A stretch of 64,000 nucleotides of DNA from Sphingopyxis sp. LC363 (GCF_000756385.1 NZ_JNFC01000009.1:21848-85847); one strand, 5' to 3'. Shown: positions 24,184-33,239, counted from the first letter of the stretch. The notes: a model not told the origin generated them from the sequence alone. Numbers and translations: made by a program.

Positions 24184-27100
24184 ATGACGGTTTCGATCGG
24201 CAAAGTGCATTCCGCGGGAGGGGCCGCGGCCTACTTCGCGGCGGACAATTATTATACGGCCGAACAGTCGGAAGCCGTGTCAGCCTGGGCGGGGGAGGGG
24301 TCGAAGGATCTCGGACTGTCTGGGACCGTCGATACCGCCACGTTCGAACGCATCCTGAACGGCGAGCTGCCTGACGGAAAGCAGATCGGCGATCCAGCGA
24401 CACGCGTCAGCGGTCGCGACTTCACATTTTCGATGCCGAAGTCAGCCTCGCTCCTTGCGCTGGTTTCGGGCGACAAGCGGATCCTCGCCGCGCATATGGA
24501 AACAGTCAAACAGACGATGGCCTGGGCAGAGAAGAACCTCGCCGAAGCTCGCGTTCATGTTGACGGCAAGGATGTCGCTGTCCGCACCGGCAACCTGGTC
24601 TACGCGCTATTTCCGCATGACACGAGCCGGGCCACCGACCCGCAGAGCCATATCCATGCCGTCATCGCCAATCTGTCCCGGCTTCCCGAGCGATTCCGGA
24701 ATCCCGATCGCGTCGACGAAAAGACCGGCGAAGACATCCGCGACGATGGCTGGCGCGCCTGGCACAACGGGACGATGTACAAGGCCAGCGCAACGCTCAC
24801 CTCGATGGCAAACGCCATCCTCCGTGAGAAAGTCGAGGCGCTGGGCTATAAAACCGAGATCACGGGTAAACATGGCGCTTTCGAGCTTCTTGGCCCCAAT
24901 GGGGAGAAGATCAACAAGGAAGCTCTCGATGGCTTCTCCAAGCGCGGTAACGACATAAAGGCAAAGGCCGAGGAGCTCGGCGTACATAGTCCGGAAGGCC
25001 GACGCGCCATCACGCAGCGCACGCGCGATCCGAAGATGGATGCCGGCGATCGCGCGGAACTTGCCGAGCGTTGGCGCGCCGAGGCGCGAGACTATCGCTA
25101 CAATGGCGACCAGATTTACGCCATGGCTCTCGAGAGGTCGCGGGATCGCAGCTCTCCGATCGAACGCGGAATATTGGCCGTCAGCACCGCCATTCGGGAT
25201 AGTCGCGACCGCCTTGTCGACTATCTGAAGCGGCCCGAGGATCCATTGGTCGATTCCGGCCTCGCCAAACTGACACGCACGCCGGCGACCGCCCGAACCC
25301 AATATGCAACCGCGAGCGCCATTCGCATTTTGGGCGAACGCGAAGCCGTCTTCAGCACGGCCGACGTCATAAAGACGGCTGTGGATCTTGGCGAGAAGGG
25401 TGTGACGCCCGAACGCATCGAGCGCCGGATCGCCGAGCTCGTCGAAAAGGGCGAGATCGTCCCCGAAACTTCGCAACGGCTCGACAAAGCGATCGACATG
25501 ATCACGACGCGGGAGGCGATCGAGCAAGAGCGCCGCATATTGAAGGCGATGGACACAGGCGCCGGTGAAGCGCGCCCGCTCATGTCGGCCGACGTCGCTC
25601 GCGACCGTCTGCAGGAGCTCGCGGTCCCGCGCGAGCTCAACACCGAACAGCTCGCGGCCGCGATCCAGATCGTCTCATCTCCAGACCGCATCGTGCTCGT
25701 CCAGGGCCGTGCCGGCGCGGGCAAGTCGACCATGCTTCAGCCCGTCGCCAAGGCTGAGGCCATCGATGCCACAGCGCGATTGATAGGCGCCGAAGACGCC
25801 AAATCGATCCTGCTAACCGCCGATATGCGCGGCGATGCGCAGGCCCTCGCTTTCCAGAACAAGATGGTCGCGGATCTGAGAACAGACACCGGAATGGAAG
25901 CGCGCACCGTCGACAGCTTCATCTATTCGAACGAGAAGTTTCTGAATGGCGAGGCGTCGGCCGAAGCCTTCGCCGCGCGTAAGGCCGACCTCGCCGGCAC
26001 CTATCTTATCCTCGACGAAGCATCGATGATCTCGAACGAGCGGATGGACAAGCTAACCGCGATCGCGAACCTGATGGAGGTCGGCCGCCTCGCCATCATC
26101 GGCGACCGCAAACAGCTCAACCCGATCGACGCGGGCAAGAGTTTCTCGGTCATGCAGGCGCGCGCCATCCAGGACCAGCTTCCGGTCAGCGAGGTCAACA
26201 TAAACATGCGCCAGAAAACCGAAGACATGCGCTTGGTTGCCGATCTCGCCGATGCCGGCAACGTGCGCGGCGCGATCGCGATCCTGCGGGATCGCGTCAT
26301 CGAGAGCAAAACCCGGATCGCCGACGCCGCCGGCGCCTGGCTCGCGCTGCCGGCAGACGAGCGGAACAAGACCACGCTCCTGCCTTCGAGCCGCGATGGA
26401 CGTGCGGAGGCCAACCAGATCATTCAGGAGGGGCTGAAAGCCGAAGGCACGCTGAAAGGGGACGGGCGCGTATTCAATGTTCGAGAGACTCTGCAGCTCA
26501 CCCGCGAGGAGTATCGCTACGCCCGCAACTGGAAGGCAGCGCAGTTCCTCGAAGTCGGGAGTCGCGATAATGGGCTAGGTCTACCGAAGGGCGATTATTA
26601 TATCGAGCGCGTCTTCGAAAACGGCCGCGTCGAACTCCGCGACATGCGCGGGCGCAAGCACCGTGTCGAACCGTCCAAGATCGACCCTGGCGGCAAGCTT
26701 AATCGTCTGAAGCTCAGCAACGAAAAGCGCATCGAGGTTCACGAGGGCGAGCGCATCCGCTGGACTGACAGTGATAAGCGCGATGGACGCGGCATGATCA
26801 ACGCGACGATCGCCAGCATCGAAAAGGTCGACCGGGACGGAATCGTTGTGAAACTCGCCGACGGCGAGGTCCGCGAGCTGAAGAACGCCGACCCGATGCT
26901 CAAGCGCATGGATCTCGCCTATGCGATCAACACGCATATGGCACAGGGCATCACGAACGAGGCCGTATTCTCGGTTATGGGAGCGGGCGAGACGAACCTA
27001 TCCAACGCTCGCGCCTTTCTCGTCAATCATACGCGGCAGCAAATGGATGTCAGGCTGTTCACCGACGACAAGGTCAAACTGATACGTCAGCTCGAGAGCA

Positions 27101-27417
27101 ACCGCGGCGACAAGACCTCCGCACTCGAGGCGATCGGCGAGCTGGCGGTGGAACGCATCCTGTCTGGTAAAGACGGGGTACGCGACACATCGACCGGGGA
27201 GGAGGCGGACAAGCCGACTCTCGCTGACCTCGAGCGCAAACTCGATCTCGGCAACAGCCTTGATGTCGCTGCCGCCGCCACAGCGGAAAAACCCGAAACC
27301 AAGGAGACGGATATGGGCGGTCCCAGCCCCGCCGAAGGAAAGGGTGCCGGAAGGCCCGTGGCTCCAGCGCCGCGCGAAGAGCCTCAACTCGATCGGTCGA
27401 AAGGGCTTGAGCTGTAA
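24184..27417 (+). CDS. traI: MobF conjugative relaxase-helicase TraI/TrwC
   Basis: A 1077-residue protein. The N-terminal TrwC/TraI relaxase domain carries the tyrosine pair in AADNYYTAEQSEA near residue 22 and the three-His metal site around FPHDTSRATDPQSHIHAVIA near 145-158. It covalently nicks oriT and is exported with the strand. The second half is a RecD-like superfamily 1 helicase: Walker A is GRAGAGKSTML near 510, and Walker B is LDEASMI near 612. Later motifs include INMRQKTEDMRL and MAQGITNEAVFSV. I took the ATG at 24184 so that the relaxase motifs sit at the usual distance. Length is near TrwC (966) and shorter than F TraI (1756). Confidence 0.93.
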   Translation: MTVSIGKVHSAGGAAAYFAADNYYTAEQSEAVSAWAGEGSKDLGLSGTVDTATFERILNGELPDGKQIGDPATRVSGRDFTFSMPKSASLLALVSGDKRILAAHMETVKQTMAWAEKNLAEARVHVDGKDVAVRTGNLVYALFPHDTSRATDPQSHIHAVIANLSRLPERFRNPDRVDEKTGEDIRDDGWRAWHNGTMYKASATLTSMANAILREKVEALGYKTEITGKHGAFELLGPNGEKINKEALDGFSKRGNDIKAKAEELGVHSPEGRRAITQRTRDPKMDAGDRAELAERWRAEARDYRYNGDQIYAMALERSRDRSSPIERGILAVSTAIRDSRDRLVDYLKRPEDPLVDSGLAKLTRTPATARTQYATASAIRILGEREAVFSTADVIKTAVDLGEKGVTPERIERRIAELVEKGEIVPETSQRLDKAIDMITTREAIEQERRILKAMDTGAGEARPLMSADVARDRLQELAVPRELNTEQLAAAIQIVSSPDRIVLVQGRAGAGKSTMLQPVAKAEAIDATARLIGAEDAKSILLTADMRGDAQALAFQNKMVADLRTDTGMEARTVDSFIYSNEKFLNGEASAEAFAARKADLAGTYLILDEASMISNERMDKLTAIANLMEVGRLAIIGDRKQLNPIDAGKSFSVMQARAIQDQLPVSEVNINMRQKTEDMRLVADLADAGNVRGAIAILRDRVIESKTRIADAAGAWLALPADERNKTTLLPSSRDGRAEANQIIQEGLKAEGTLKGDGRVFNVRETLQLTREEYRYARNWKAAQFLEVGSRDNGLGLPKGDYYIERVFENGRVELRDMRGRKHRVEPSKIDPGGKLNRLKLSNEKRIEVHEGERIRWTDSDKRDGRGMINATIASIEKVDRDGIVVKLADGEVRELKNADPMLKRMDLAYAINTHMAQGITNEAVFSVMGAGETNLSNARAFLVNHTRQQMDVRLFTDDKVKLIRQLESNRGDKTSALEAIGELAVERILSGKDGVRDTSTGEEADKPTLADLERKLDLGNSLDVAAAATAEKPETKETDMGGPSPAEGKGAGRPVAPAPREEPQLDRSKGLEL

Positions 27418-27461
27418 ATGCGCCGATCGCTCTGCCTTGGCCACGCTCAATAGAATGTCGG

Positions 27462-27495
27462 CAATGACACTTTACCCGCCGGCAAAGTGTCATTG
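27462..27495. promoter_or_regulatory. Perfect 12-bp inverted repeat downstream of traI
   Basis: CAATGACACTTT and AAAGTGTCATTG are separated by a 10-base spacer. A further partial copy (ATGACAAAGTG) follows at 27496-27506. There is no T-tract, so it reads more like a regulator-binding site than a terminator. It lies upstream of the next gene. Confidence 0.6.
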
Positions 27496-27561
27496 ATGAC
27501 AAAGTGTTCGATTTCTTGGATTGGGGATTCACTTTTCGTTCTAGATATGCATGATTCTTAC

Positions 27562-28152
27562 ATGCTTCAGAACCTTGCGCAGCACGGCGATAATGGGCCG
27601 CCAGTGAACATGCCGACCATGATGGAAGCGTTGGCGCAAAACTCAGCCCGCCCGCGCTATGCCTTCATGGTTCTAAACCTCATTGCGAGTATCGCCGGCC
27701 CGGATGGAAGGGCGGGGCCGCTAGTTGTCACCGATGGCACTGCGGCGACCATTCGGGATTGGCTTTGCGACGCTTTGGCTCCCATGGGCTCTCGCGATCC
27801 GCGTCGTCAGGCGCTAGCTGCCCGCGTGAAATCTGAACTTTGGAGCACTGGGCGCCTCCCCACCGACGCTGTTGCCGCGAAAACCATCATCGACGACGAG
27901 CTGCGGCAGCGCATTCGTACGGCGGGAAAGGCCAACGTCAGCCGCGCAGTCTCGGACCTCGTGCGCGCGGGACTGCTGCACCGGCATTATCAAGGCTATC
28001 GCGTCGACCATTACAATCGCGGCGCGCGGCGCCAGGCGGTCTACACCCTGTCGCGGGTTGCACGCGAATTGCTGCAAACGGCGAGGGTCCGTCATTCGAC
28101 GATCGGCGCGCCCCATCAAGACAGTTTGCCGCTTTTTTCGTACGCTCGCTAG
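27562..28152 (+). CDS. Hypothetical protein with probable winged-helix region
   Basis: About 196 residues from the ATG at 27562; in-frame starts at 27487 to 27547 are also possible and none has a strong ribosome site. The C-terminal half contains AGKANVSRAVSDLVRAGLLH, then YQGYRVDHYNRGARRQAVYT. This resembles the recognition helix and wing of a winged-helix DNA-binding domain. The N-terminal half is helical without a known motif. It lies behind traI and next to an inverted repeat, so a transfer or copy regulator is plausible, though not shown. A terminator follows at 28266. Confidence 0.6.
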   Translation: MLQNLAQHGDNGPPVNMPTMMEALAQNSARPRYAFMVLNLIASIAGPDGRAGPLVVTDGTAATIRDWLCDALAPMGSRDPRRQALAARVKSELWSTGRLPTDAVAAKTIIDDELRQRIRTAGKANVSRAVSDLVRAGLLHRHYQGYRVDHYNRGARRQAVYTLSRVARELLQTARVRHSTIGAPHQDSLPLFSYAR

Positions 28153-28265
28153 TTGAGGTCGTGGCAATTGCTCCGGGACCAAAAAATGGCCCTTCGCACT
28201 TGCAACATAAACTGACGCTTCCCATATGCCATTCGCCTTTCAGGCATCCTCTCCCAAAACTTTTC

Positions 28266-28293
28266 AGGGCCGGCGTAAGCTGGCCCTTCTTTT
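28266..28293 (+). terminator. Rho-independent terminator
   Basis: AGGGCCGGC pairs imperfectly with GCTGGCCCT around a short loop and is followed by TCTTTT. It lies about 115 bp after the preceding stop and closes the traI-side transcription unit before an AT-rich region. Confidence 0.75.
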
Positions 28294-28389
28294 ATCCGCG
28301 TTCTGCTCGCATTTTGCCTGGGAACAGAGCGCTGCTATAATTGATCACAAGCTAGAAATTTAACATAATCTTTATTATCGAACAATTAT

Positions 28390-28429
28390 TTATCCCACAT
28401 TTGACAGACTTTGGAAATTGTGGGATAAC
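28390..28429 (+). promoter_or_regulatory. Promoter with overlapping palindromic operator; possible leaderless start
   Basis: TTGACA at 28401-28406 and GATAAC at 28424-28429 are 17 bp apart, a near-consensus sigma-70 promoter. A perfect 10-bp inverted repeat, TTATCCCACA at 28390-28399 and TGTGGGATAA at 28419-28428, spans it and overlaps the -10. The ATG of the next gene begins six bases after the -10, where transcription itself should start, so the mRNA may have no leader. Confidence 0.65.
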
Positions 28430-28434
28430 TCCTC

Positions 28435-29436
28435 ATGGACACCCTTCGCACCTTCAGCGATGAGCAATCCCGGCTTCTCGTCAACCTCCGGCAACGATAT
28501 GAAGCCTGGGTCGTAACCGAACGCGCCCGGGCCGCGCTGCCTTATGATTTGCGCCGCAAGACAGTGGGCGAATATGAATATCTCTATCAGATCCATGATC
28601 GCAGCGGAAACGGCAAGTCGCTCGGTCGCATGGACGCTGCGCGGGAAGCCGAGTTCCAAAAATATCGCCAGCAAAAGGCGGAGCTGAAAGAACGTGGCGC
28701 ACTACTGAGCGCCAAACTTGCCGAAAGCGCCGCTCTGTACCGGGCTCTGCGACTTCCCCTGCTTTCCAGCGATGCCGGTCCCATTCTTCGAGAATGCGAT
28801 CGTCGCGATCTTCTTGGCTCGCACCTCCTCGTCGTCGGCACCAACGCGATCGCGGCCTATATGATAGAGGCCAATGGCTTCATTCTCTTGCCCGACGAAA
28901 CCGAAGACTTCGATCTCGCCTGGGTCGCCGCCGAGCAAGACAATTCCGAACAAACCGTCTGGCAGATGCTGAAGACCGTCGACCCGACCTTCACAATCAA
29001 CAGCGAGCGTGATTTCCAAGCACGGAATGCCCGGGCGTATGAGGTCGAGCTGCTCGTAGCGCCGTCTCGTGCCGAAACACTGAGCGACCGCGATCAACCG
29101 CGGCCGATTCCTTTGGAAGAGCAGGAGTGGCTGCTGCTTGGTCGACCGGTCGATCAAGTCGTCGGCTGCCGCGATGGGTCCCCTGCCCGGATCGTAGCGC
29201 CGGACCCTCGATGGTTTGCGCTCCACAAACTCTGGATGTCAGAGCAGGCCAAGCGCAACCCTCTTAAGCGTCCGAAGGACCGTAAGCAGGGGCTGGCGCT
29301 GCTCGACGCCGTCGTCGAGGCCATGCCACATTATCCGCTCGATGAGGCATTCGAAGCGGCGATCCCGCCCGATTTGCAAGAAATTTTCGAGAATTGGCAG
29401 AAAAATACCACGGCTGGACGCAAGTCCAATTGGTGA
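28435..29436 (+). CDS. GSU2403-type nucleotidyltransferase-fold protein
   Basis: A 333-residue protein. The N-terminal 110 residues are helical and charged. From residue 130 comes LLVVGTNAIAAYMIEANGF, then ETEDFDLAWVA, which resembles the G-x-A-x-x-Y and D-x-D metal-binding arrangement of nucleotidyltransferase-fold proteins. This type is called GSU2403 family in databases. Related folds occur in toxin-antitoxin and abortive-infection systems, so it may be a defence gene rather than metabolic. It stands alone, is driven by a near-consensus promoter under a palindrome, and comes from an AT-richer stretch than the tra genes. Function is unproven. Confidence 0.75.
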   Translation: MDTLRTFSDEQSRLLVNLRQRYEAWVVTERARAALPYDLRRKTVGEYEYLYQIHDRSGNGKSLGRMDAAREAEFQKYRQQKAELKERGALLSAKLAESAALYRALRLPLLSSDAGPILRECDRRDLLGSHLLVVGTNAIAAYMIEANGFILLPDETEDFDLAWVAAEQDNSEQTVWQMLKTVDPTFTINSERDFQARNARAYEVELLVAPSRAETLSDRDQPRPIPLEEQEWLLLGRPVDQVVGCRDGSPARIVAPDPRWFALHKLWMSEQAKRNPLKRPKDRKQGLALLDAVVEAMPHYPLDEAFEAAIPPDLQEIFENWQKNTTAGRKSNW

Positions 29437-29460
29437 TGTGAGAGCGCCTTTCGGAAGAGG

Positions 29461-29658
29461 TTATGCGGCTTTGTTTACGTCGTCGATCAGCGCCTGAACC
29501 TTCCCAATCGGTGTTTCGTCAATTGGCCGGATCGTCTCGCCGCAACCTTGGCATTCGACCGTTCGCCGCAAGCGCAACGTCTTGTAAGTGAGGTTCAGCA
29601 CGAAACCGCATGCCGGGCAGTTCGCCTGCGCCCTGATGTCGTCCAGTTCGTTCGCCAT
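29461..29658 (-). CDS. Small zinc-ribbon protein
   Basis: A 65-residue protein with two CxxC pairs, NCPACGF and ECQGCGET, separated by about 20 residues: a classical zinc ribbon. Small zinc ribbons often bind nucleic acid or proteins. It converges on the nucleotidyltransferase gene. Function unknown; the two cysteine pairs make a real gene likely despite its size. Confidence 0.7.
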   Translation of the reverse strand: MANELDDIRAQANCPACGFVLNLTYKTLRLRRTVECQGCGETIRPIDETPIGKVQALIDDVNKAA

Positions 29659-29705
29659 AGGTCATAATACCACACTGATGGTGCCCCGGCTACGCAGCGA
29701 TGTCC

Positions 29706-30434
29706 TCAGCCTTTGGTGATCTCGTTTAATTGCTTCTTTTCGTCGGGTGAAAGCTCCCAACGCTCAACCGTGTCAGGCTCGGAAAATTCTGCACCGATGC
29801 TGCACGTCGTGTTCGACCCGAGAACCATATAATGGGAAACTAGCAATATCCGACGCTTATCCGAGAGATTTTTCTGAAAACTGGCGATAAACGTCGTGCC
29901 GTCGAGATAGTAAGAATATTCACTACCCTTGGCTGTCTTGACGATTTCTACGCCCTTTTCCTTCTTCTGCTCGAAGGCTCCGAAGTCCTTCACGAGCCAA
30001 TCAGCCGTCCGCTCATGGATGGCTCTACAATCTTCCAACGACATCTTCTGGTCCGGGTCGTCGATCATCTCGCGCTCGTATTTGAGCGAGATGTCGGTCA
30101 GTTTGTCAAACCGGTTGAAGGACAGCGCGAGCGTGTATGGGATGCCATCCACACTGGTGTAGGAGATAAGATTATTGTCGGGCGTAAGATAGCAGCCGCG
30201 CACGGCTAGTTCGAGCAAGCACCCTTTGACGGCTGCTGGATTGAAGCGGCTCAAGCCGGTCAGCCCGGTCGATTCTGCGAACGACATTCCAAACTTCAAA
30301 TTGCCGTAGCCACCGATCCCGGAAGGTTTTGCGTTTTCCGATTGGGCGGCTGGTGCCGTGGACCCACAAGCTGCAAGAGCAAGTGCGATAGGTAACAGCC
30401 AACGAAAGCGGCGCGCAAAGCCCGTCACTTCCAA
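29706..30434 (-). CDS. Predicted lipoprotein of unknown function
   Basis: A 242-residue protein with a lipoprotein signal: RFRWLLPIALALAACGSTAP, where the Cys of LAAC is the lipidation site. The secreted part contains GGYGNLKFGMSFAESTGL, reminiscent of a repeated periplasmic fold, then VRGCYLTPDNNLISYTSV and DPDQKMSLEDCRAIHERTAD. I do not recognise a family. It overlaps the upstream membrane-protein gene by 10 bp, so the two are probably co-translated and may interact in the periplasm. Confidence 0.65.
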   Translation of the reverse strand: MEVTGFARRFRWLLPIALALAACGSTAPAAQSENAKPSGIGGYGNLKFGMSFAESTGLTGLSRFNPAAVKGCLLELAVRGCYLTPDNNLISYTSVDGIPYTLALSFNRFDKLTDISLKYEREMIDDPDQKMSLEDCRAIHERTADWLVKDFGAFEQKKEKGVEIVKTAKGSEYSYYLDGTTFIASFQKNLSDKRRILLVSHYMVLGSNTTCSIGAEFSEPDTVERWELSPDEKKQLNEITKG

Positions 30435-31075
30435 TCCAAGCCTGCCGTGTCGAAGGCGAATTGCTGGTTACCCTGCTGGTAGAATTCGGCTTCGATGATG
30501 ACCTTCTTCGACTTTTTCAGGTTGGCAAGAAATCCGGATTCGTTGCTGAGGAACGCGATGTCCGAACTCCCGTCGCTGGCACCGTCGCAAGCATAGCGCT
30601 TGATAGGCTGATCGTCGAACTTCACCGACACATGACCATCGCTGTAGCTACGGCAGAGGATTTGCCCTTTATCGACAAGGAACATCACGTTCAGTCCGTC
30701 AGTCGGGCGCTTGCGAACTTCAATATATCCGCTGACCGTTCCATACGGGAATTGAAGGTTCACTTCGTTCGAACTGGTCAGGCGCGCCGTTTTCGTGACG
30801 GTCCCGCGCATTTCGTCCATCTGTTCGTTGTAGGTCCACTTCGACGGCAGCGCAGAGGGCGCTGCGTCCTCACCCTTCGCGCTCGGCTCTGTCGTGCTGG
30901 CGACTGGATCACTTGCCGCCATTGTGGTGCTTGCCTTCGGATCAGCAAACGAGCCGACAAGGATCAGCGAGACGATCGCAGCTATGGCGAAATGCCAACG
31001 CTTGAGGCTCCCAATGTAGGGTTTGAAAACCCCGACGACAGCCGCCAAGAAAATGATCGCAAAAAGTCCTGACAC
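30425..31075 (-). CDS. Membrane-anchored protein of unknown function
   Basis: A 216-residue protein with two N-terminal hydrophobic segments: MSGLFAIIFLAAVVGVF and WHFAIAAIVSLILVGSF. A Ser/Ala/Glu-rich linker and a periplasmic beta-rich domain ending ESGFLANLKKSKKVIIEAEF then FDTAGLDWK follow. That ending recurs in many uncharacterised secreted proteins. It precedes and overlaps the lipoprotein gene. The two may form an envelope pair carried as cargo by the mobile element. Confidence 0.65.
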   Translation of the reverse strand: MSGLFAIIFLAAVVGVFKPYIGSLKRWHFAIAAIVSLILVGSFADPKASTTMAASDPVASTTEPSAKGEDAAPSALPSKWTYNEQMDEMRGTVTKTARLTSSNEVNLQFPYGTVSGYIEVRKRPTDGLNVMFLVDKGQILCRSYSDGHVSVKFDDQPIKRYACDGASDGSSDIAFLSNESGFLANLKKSKKVIIEAEFYQQGNQQFAFDTAGLDWK

Positions 31076-31298
31076 ATCCGCCCCCGCGTGTTGAATTCAT
31101 CACGGAGCATTACCCGGACAGGCGTTAAAGGGCAATTACGTCGGCGACACAGATGCCGATGATCTTACAACCAGAATAGCTGTGTCCCGACGTTAAGGGA
31201 GGATCGGGAGGCACGAACGTTCCGGGCACGTATGTTTCTACCCGTGTACAATCGGATTACATCTTCAGCGACAGAAGCTGTTCACCAATTGCTGCTAG

Positions 31299-32150
31299 GG
31301 CTGAGACTCATTCAGAGCCAGAAGGCCAAGGTAGTGACCAGCGCGACGGCTGACAGGAAGTTGGCGGCGAGCTTGTCGTAGCGTGTGGCGATCCGACGGA
31401 AGTCTTTGATCCGGCAGAAGGCATTTTCGATGAGGTGCCGGCTACGGTAGCGGTGCTGATCGTATCGGATGGCTCGCTTGCGGTTGCGGCGACCCGGAAT
31501 GACGGGGCTGGTGCCATTCTCGCGCAAGGACGTCCGCAGCCGGTTTGCGTCGTAGCCCTTGTCGCCGAGCAGGTAGCGCATCGGTCCGGCGCGTTCGAGC
31601 AGTGCCGGTGCAGCCTTCACATCGCTGACATTGCCCGCCGTCAGCATAAGGGCATAGGGGCGGCCGAGAACGTCGGTCAGGGCATGGATCTTGGTTGTCC
31701 AGCCGCCGCGAGAACGACCGATCGCCTGCGTCTGGCGCCCCCTTTTCCACCAAAGGCCGAGCGCTGGGCTTTGATGTAGGTGCTATCGATCGCCGTGCTC
31801 TTCGTCACCGCACCCGCCCCTGCCAAGGCATCGAGCAACTTCGTCCAGAACCCCCGCCGCGACCAGCGGTTGAAGCGGTTGTAGACCGTCGTCGATGGTC
31901 CATAGTCTGCCGGACAGTCGCACCACCGGCAGCCGGATTTCAGTACATGAAGGATGCCCGAAATCACCCGCCGGTCATCGACCCGTCGCGCACCAGGCTG
32001 GTTCCGGGGCAAGTACGGCTCGATCGCCAGCCAAGCTTCGTCCGACAACCAGAATAAAGAACGCGACATCGTGAAGGGCCTCCCGCTGCGGTGAAGGCCC
32101 TTTGAATCAATACATACAAGCAATTTCAAGAGGCTGATTGGGTTTTAACC
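31299..32150 (-). mobile_element. IS5-family (IS427-like) insertion sequence, 852 bp
   Basis: Terminal inverted repeats match over about 17 bases (left GGCTGAGACTCATTCAG; right, reverse-complemented, GGTTAAAACCCAATCAG). The tetranucleotide CTAG flanks both ends (31295-31298 and 32151-32154), as expected for a target duplication of this group. The single transposase gene is split over two frames. Insertion lies directly upstream of the gene at 32158-32667, and its promoter may have been replaced. Confidence 0.88.
31312..32069 (-). CDS. IS5-family transposase, expressed by programmed frameshift
   Basis: The first frame (32069 to about 31677) starts MSRSLFWLSDEAWLAIEPYL, holds GCRWCDCPADYGPSTTVYNR and the first catalytic Asp in AIDSTYIKAQRSAFGG. 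The second frame carries RQTQAIGRSRGGWTTKIHAL, the second Asp in LLGDKGYDANRL and the Glu in RHLIENAFCRIKDFRRI. The switch point is an A4G5 run at 31738-31746 on this strand, where a -1 slip joins the two. This is the normal expression mode for IS427-type elements, so the gene need not be broken. Coordinates cover both frames. Confidence 0.85.
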
Positions 32151-32157
32151 CTAGTGT

Positions 32158-32667
32158 GTGCCCATGATGGAACTTGCCGATCACGACCGAGCCTTTTGGG
32201 ACGATGGCGAATGGGTCAGCTGGGACGAGATTAATCAGCAGATCGAATACAAGGAATGGCGGGCGAAATATCCAAACGCCGACATCTCCCTTGTCCCGAT
32301 CTTCGAAAGCCTTCTCTCAACGGCATGTAGCTACAATGCCCACACCGGGAAGCATTTGCACGTCTACGGCGATATCGGCGAATTATACGGCGCGATCACC
32401 CACGGTATCCGGTTGAACCGAAACTACGCGCAAGGGTCCGACGGACGACTTGGCAACGACCTGATCGAAATCAAAACGATCACGCCGTTCAAGCGGACGG
32501 ACACCGTTGAAATCAACATGGCGCGGAACTTCAGCAAGGTTCTGATCGTCCGCATCAACGACGAGTTCGATATCAGCGGGAAGCTGATCGACCGGAAATC
32601 ACTCCCCAAGGCGAAGGGGAAAATCCGCGTAAGCTGGAGTGAGGTTTCCGGTCAAGCGATCATCTAG
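32158..32667 (+). CDS. Hypothetical protein downstream of IS5 element
   Basis: About 167-169 residues; the GTG at 32158 or ATG at 32164 could start it, neither with a clear ribosome site because the IS sits directly upstream. The protein has a core DISLVPIFESLLSTACSYNA and a GSDGRLGNDLIEIKTITPFK segment with an acidic-D-x-E-x-K pattern (DLIEIK) like restriction-type nuclease motifs. I do not claim a PD-(D/E)xK nuclease on this alone. Its end overlaps the converging gene at 32664 by 4 bp. It may belong to the neighbouring conflict-system cargo. Confidence 0.6.
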   Translation: MPMMELADHDRAFWDDGEWVSWDEINQQIEYKEWRAKYPNADISLVPIFESLLSTACSYNAHTGKHLHVYGDIGELYGAITHGIRLNRNYAQGSDGRLGNDLIEIKTITPFKRTDTVEINMARNFSKVLIVRINDEFDISGKLIDRKSLPKAKGKIRVSWSEVSGQAII

Positions 32668-33239
32668 TCGAACACCATCTTCCGGGTGACAGACGTCGTT
32701 CCCAACGTCGCATAGGAACCGTCGTCCAATAGCTTGGCTAAGCCCACGCAGTTGAACCATTTGGCGCTGATGCCATTGTCCGCCAGATATTTGGTCACAT
32801 ACGCCTTCGACCAACCCTTGCTGGTCGATGCCAACCGGTTGCCGCGACCTACGATTGTCTCTTCCGGATTGCCGATGCCTATCGAAGAGCAACGGTAGGC
32901 GTCCGGTATGATCAACTTGTCGCCCTCGAAACCGATCCCGCTGATGTTGCCATCGTTCGGCAGGGTCTTCACTTCCCCCGCAGAGATGTCGATGGTCTGA
33001 GACATTTGCGCCGCATGAACGCATTCGTAGCCGTCTTTGATGGACCAGCAGCGGGTCAGCGCGTCAGAGAAGCCTCCGACGCCCGATTGCGCAACAAAGC
33101 TTCCATCCGCCATCTTCTCCCAAGTCACCTGCTTGCCAGCCGATGGCGGCATATCGACCGGGCGCGACAGGAAGTTCCAAGCGCCGTAACCGGTGGCGAT
33201 GGTCGCGACGGCGGCTACGCCGATCCAAATCTTGCTCAT
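32664..33239 (-). CDS. Membrane-anchored third gene of the PLD operon
   Basis: A 191-residue protein. It has one N-terminal membrane or signal segment (IWIGVAAVATIATGYGAWNF), then a periplasmic or exposed domain with paired cysteines (TRCWSIKDGYECVH, AYRCSSIG and NCVGLAKLL). I do not recognise a family. The ATG overlaps the stop of the PLD gene in an ATGA arrangement, so all three genes of this operon are coupled by 4-bp overlaps. This strongly suggests a joint function with the two larger proteins. Confidence 0.7.
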   Translation of the reverse strand: MSKIWIGVAAVATIATGYGAWNFLSRPVDMPPSAGKQVTWEKMADGSFVAQSGVGGFSDALTRCWSIKDGYECVHAAQMSQTIDISAGEVKTLPNDGNISGIGFEGDKLIIPDAYRCSSIGIGNPEETIVGRGNRLASTSKGWSKAYVTKYLADNGISAKWFNCVGLAKLLDDGSYATLGTTSVTRKMVFD

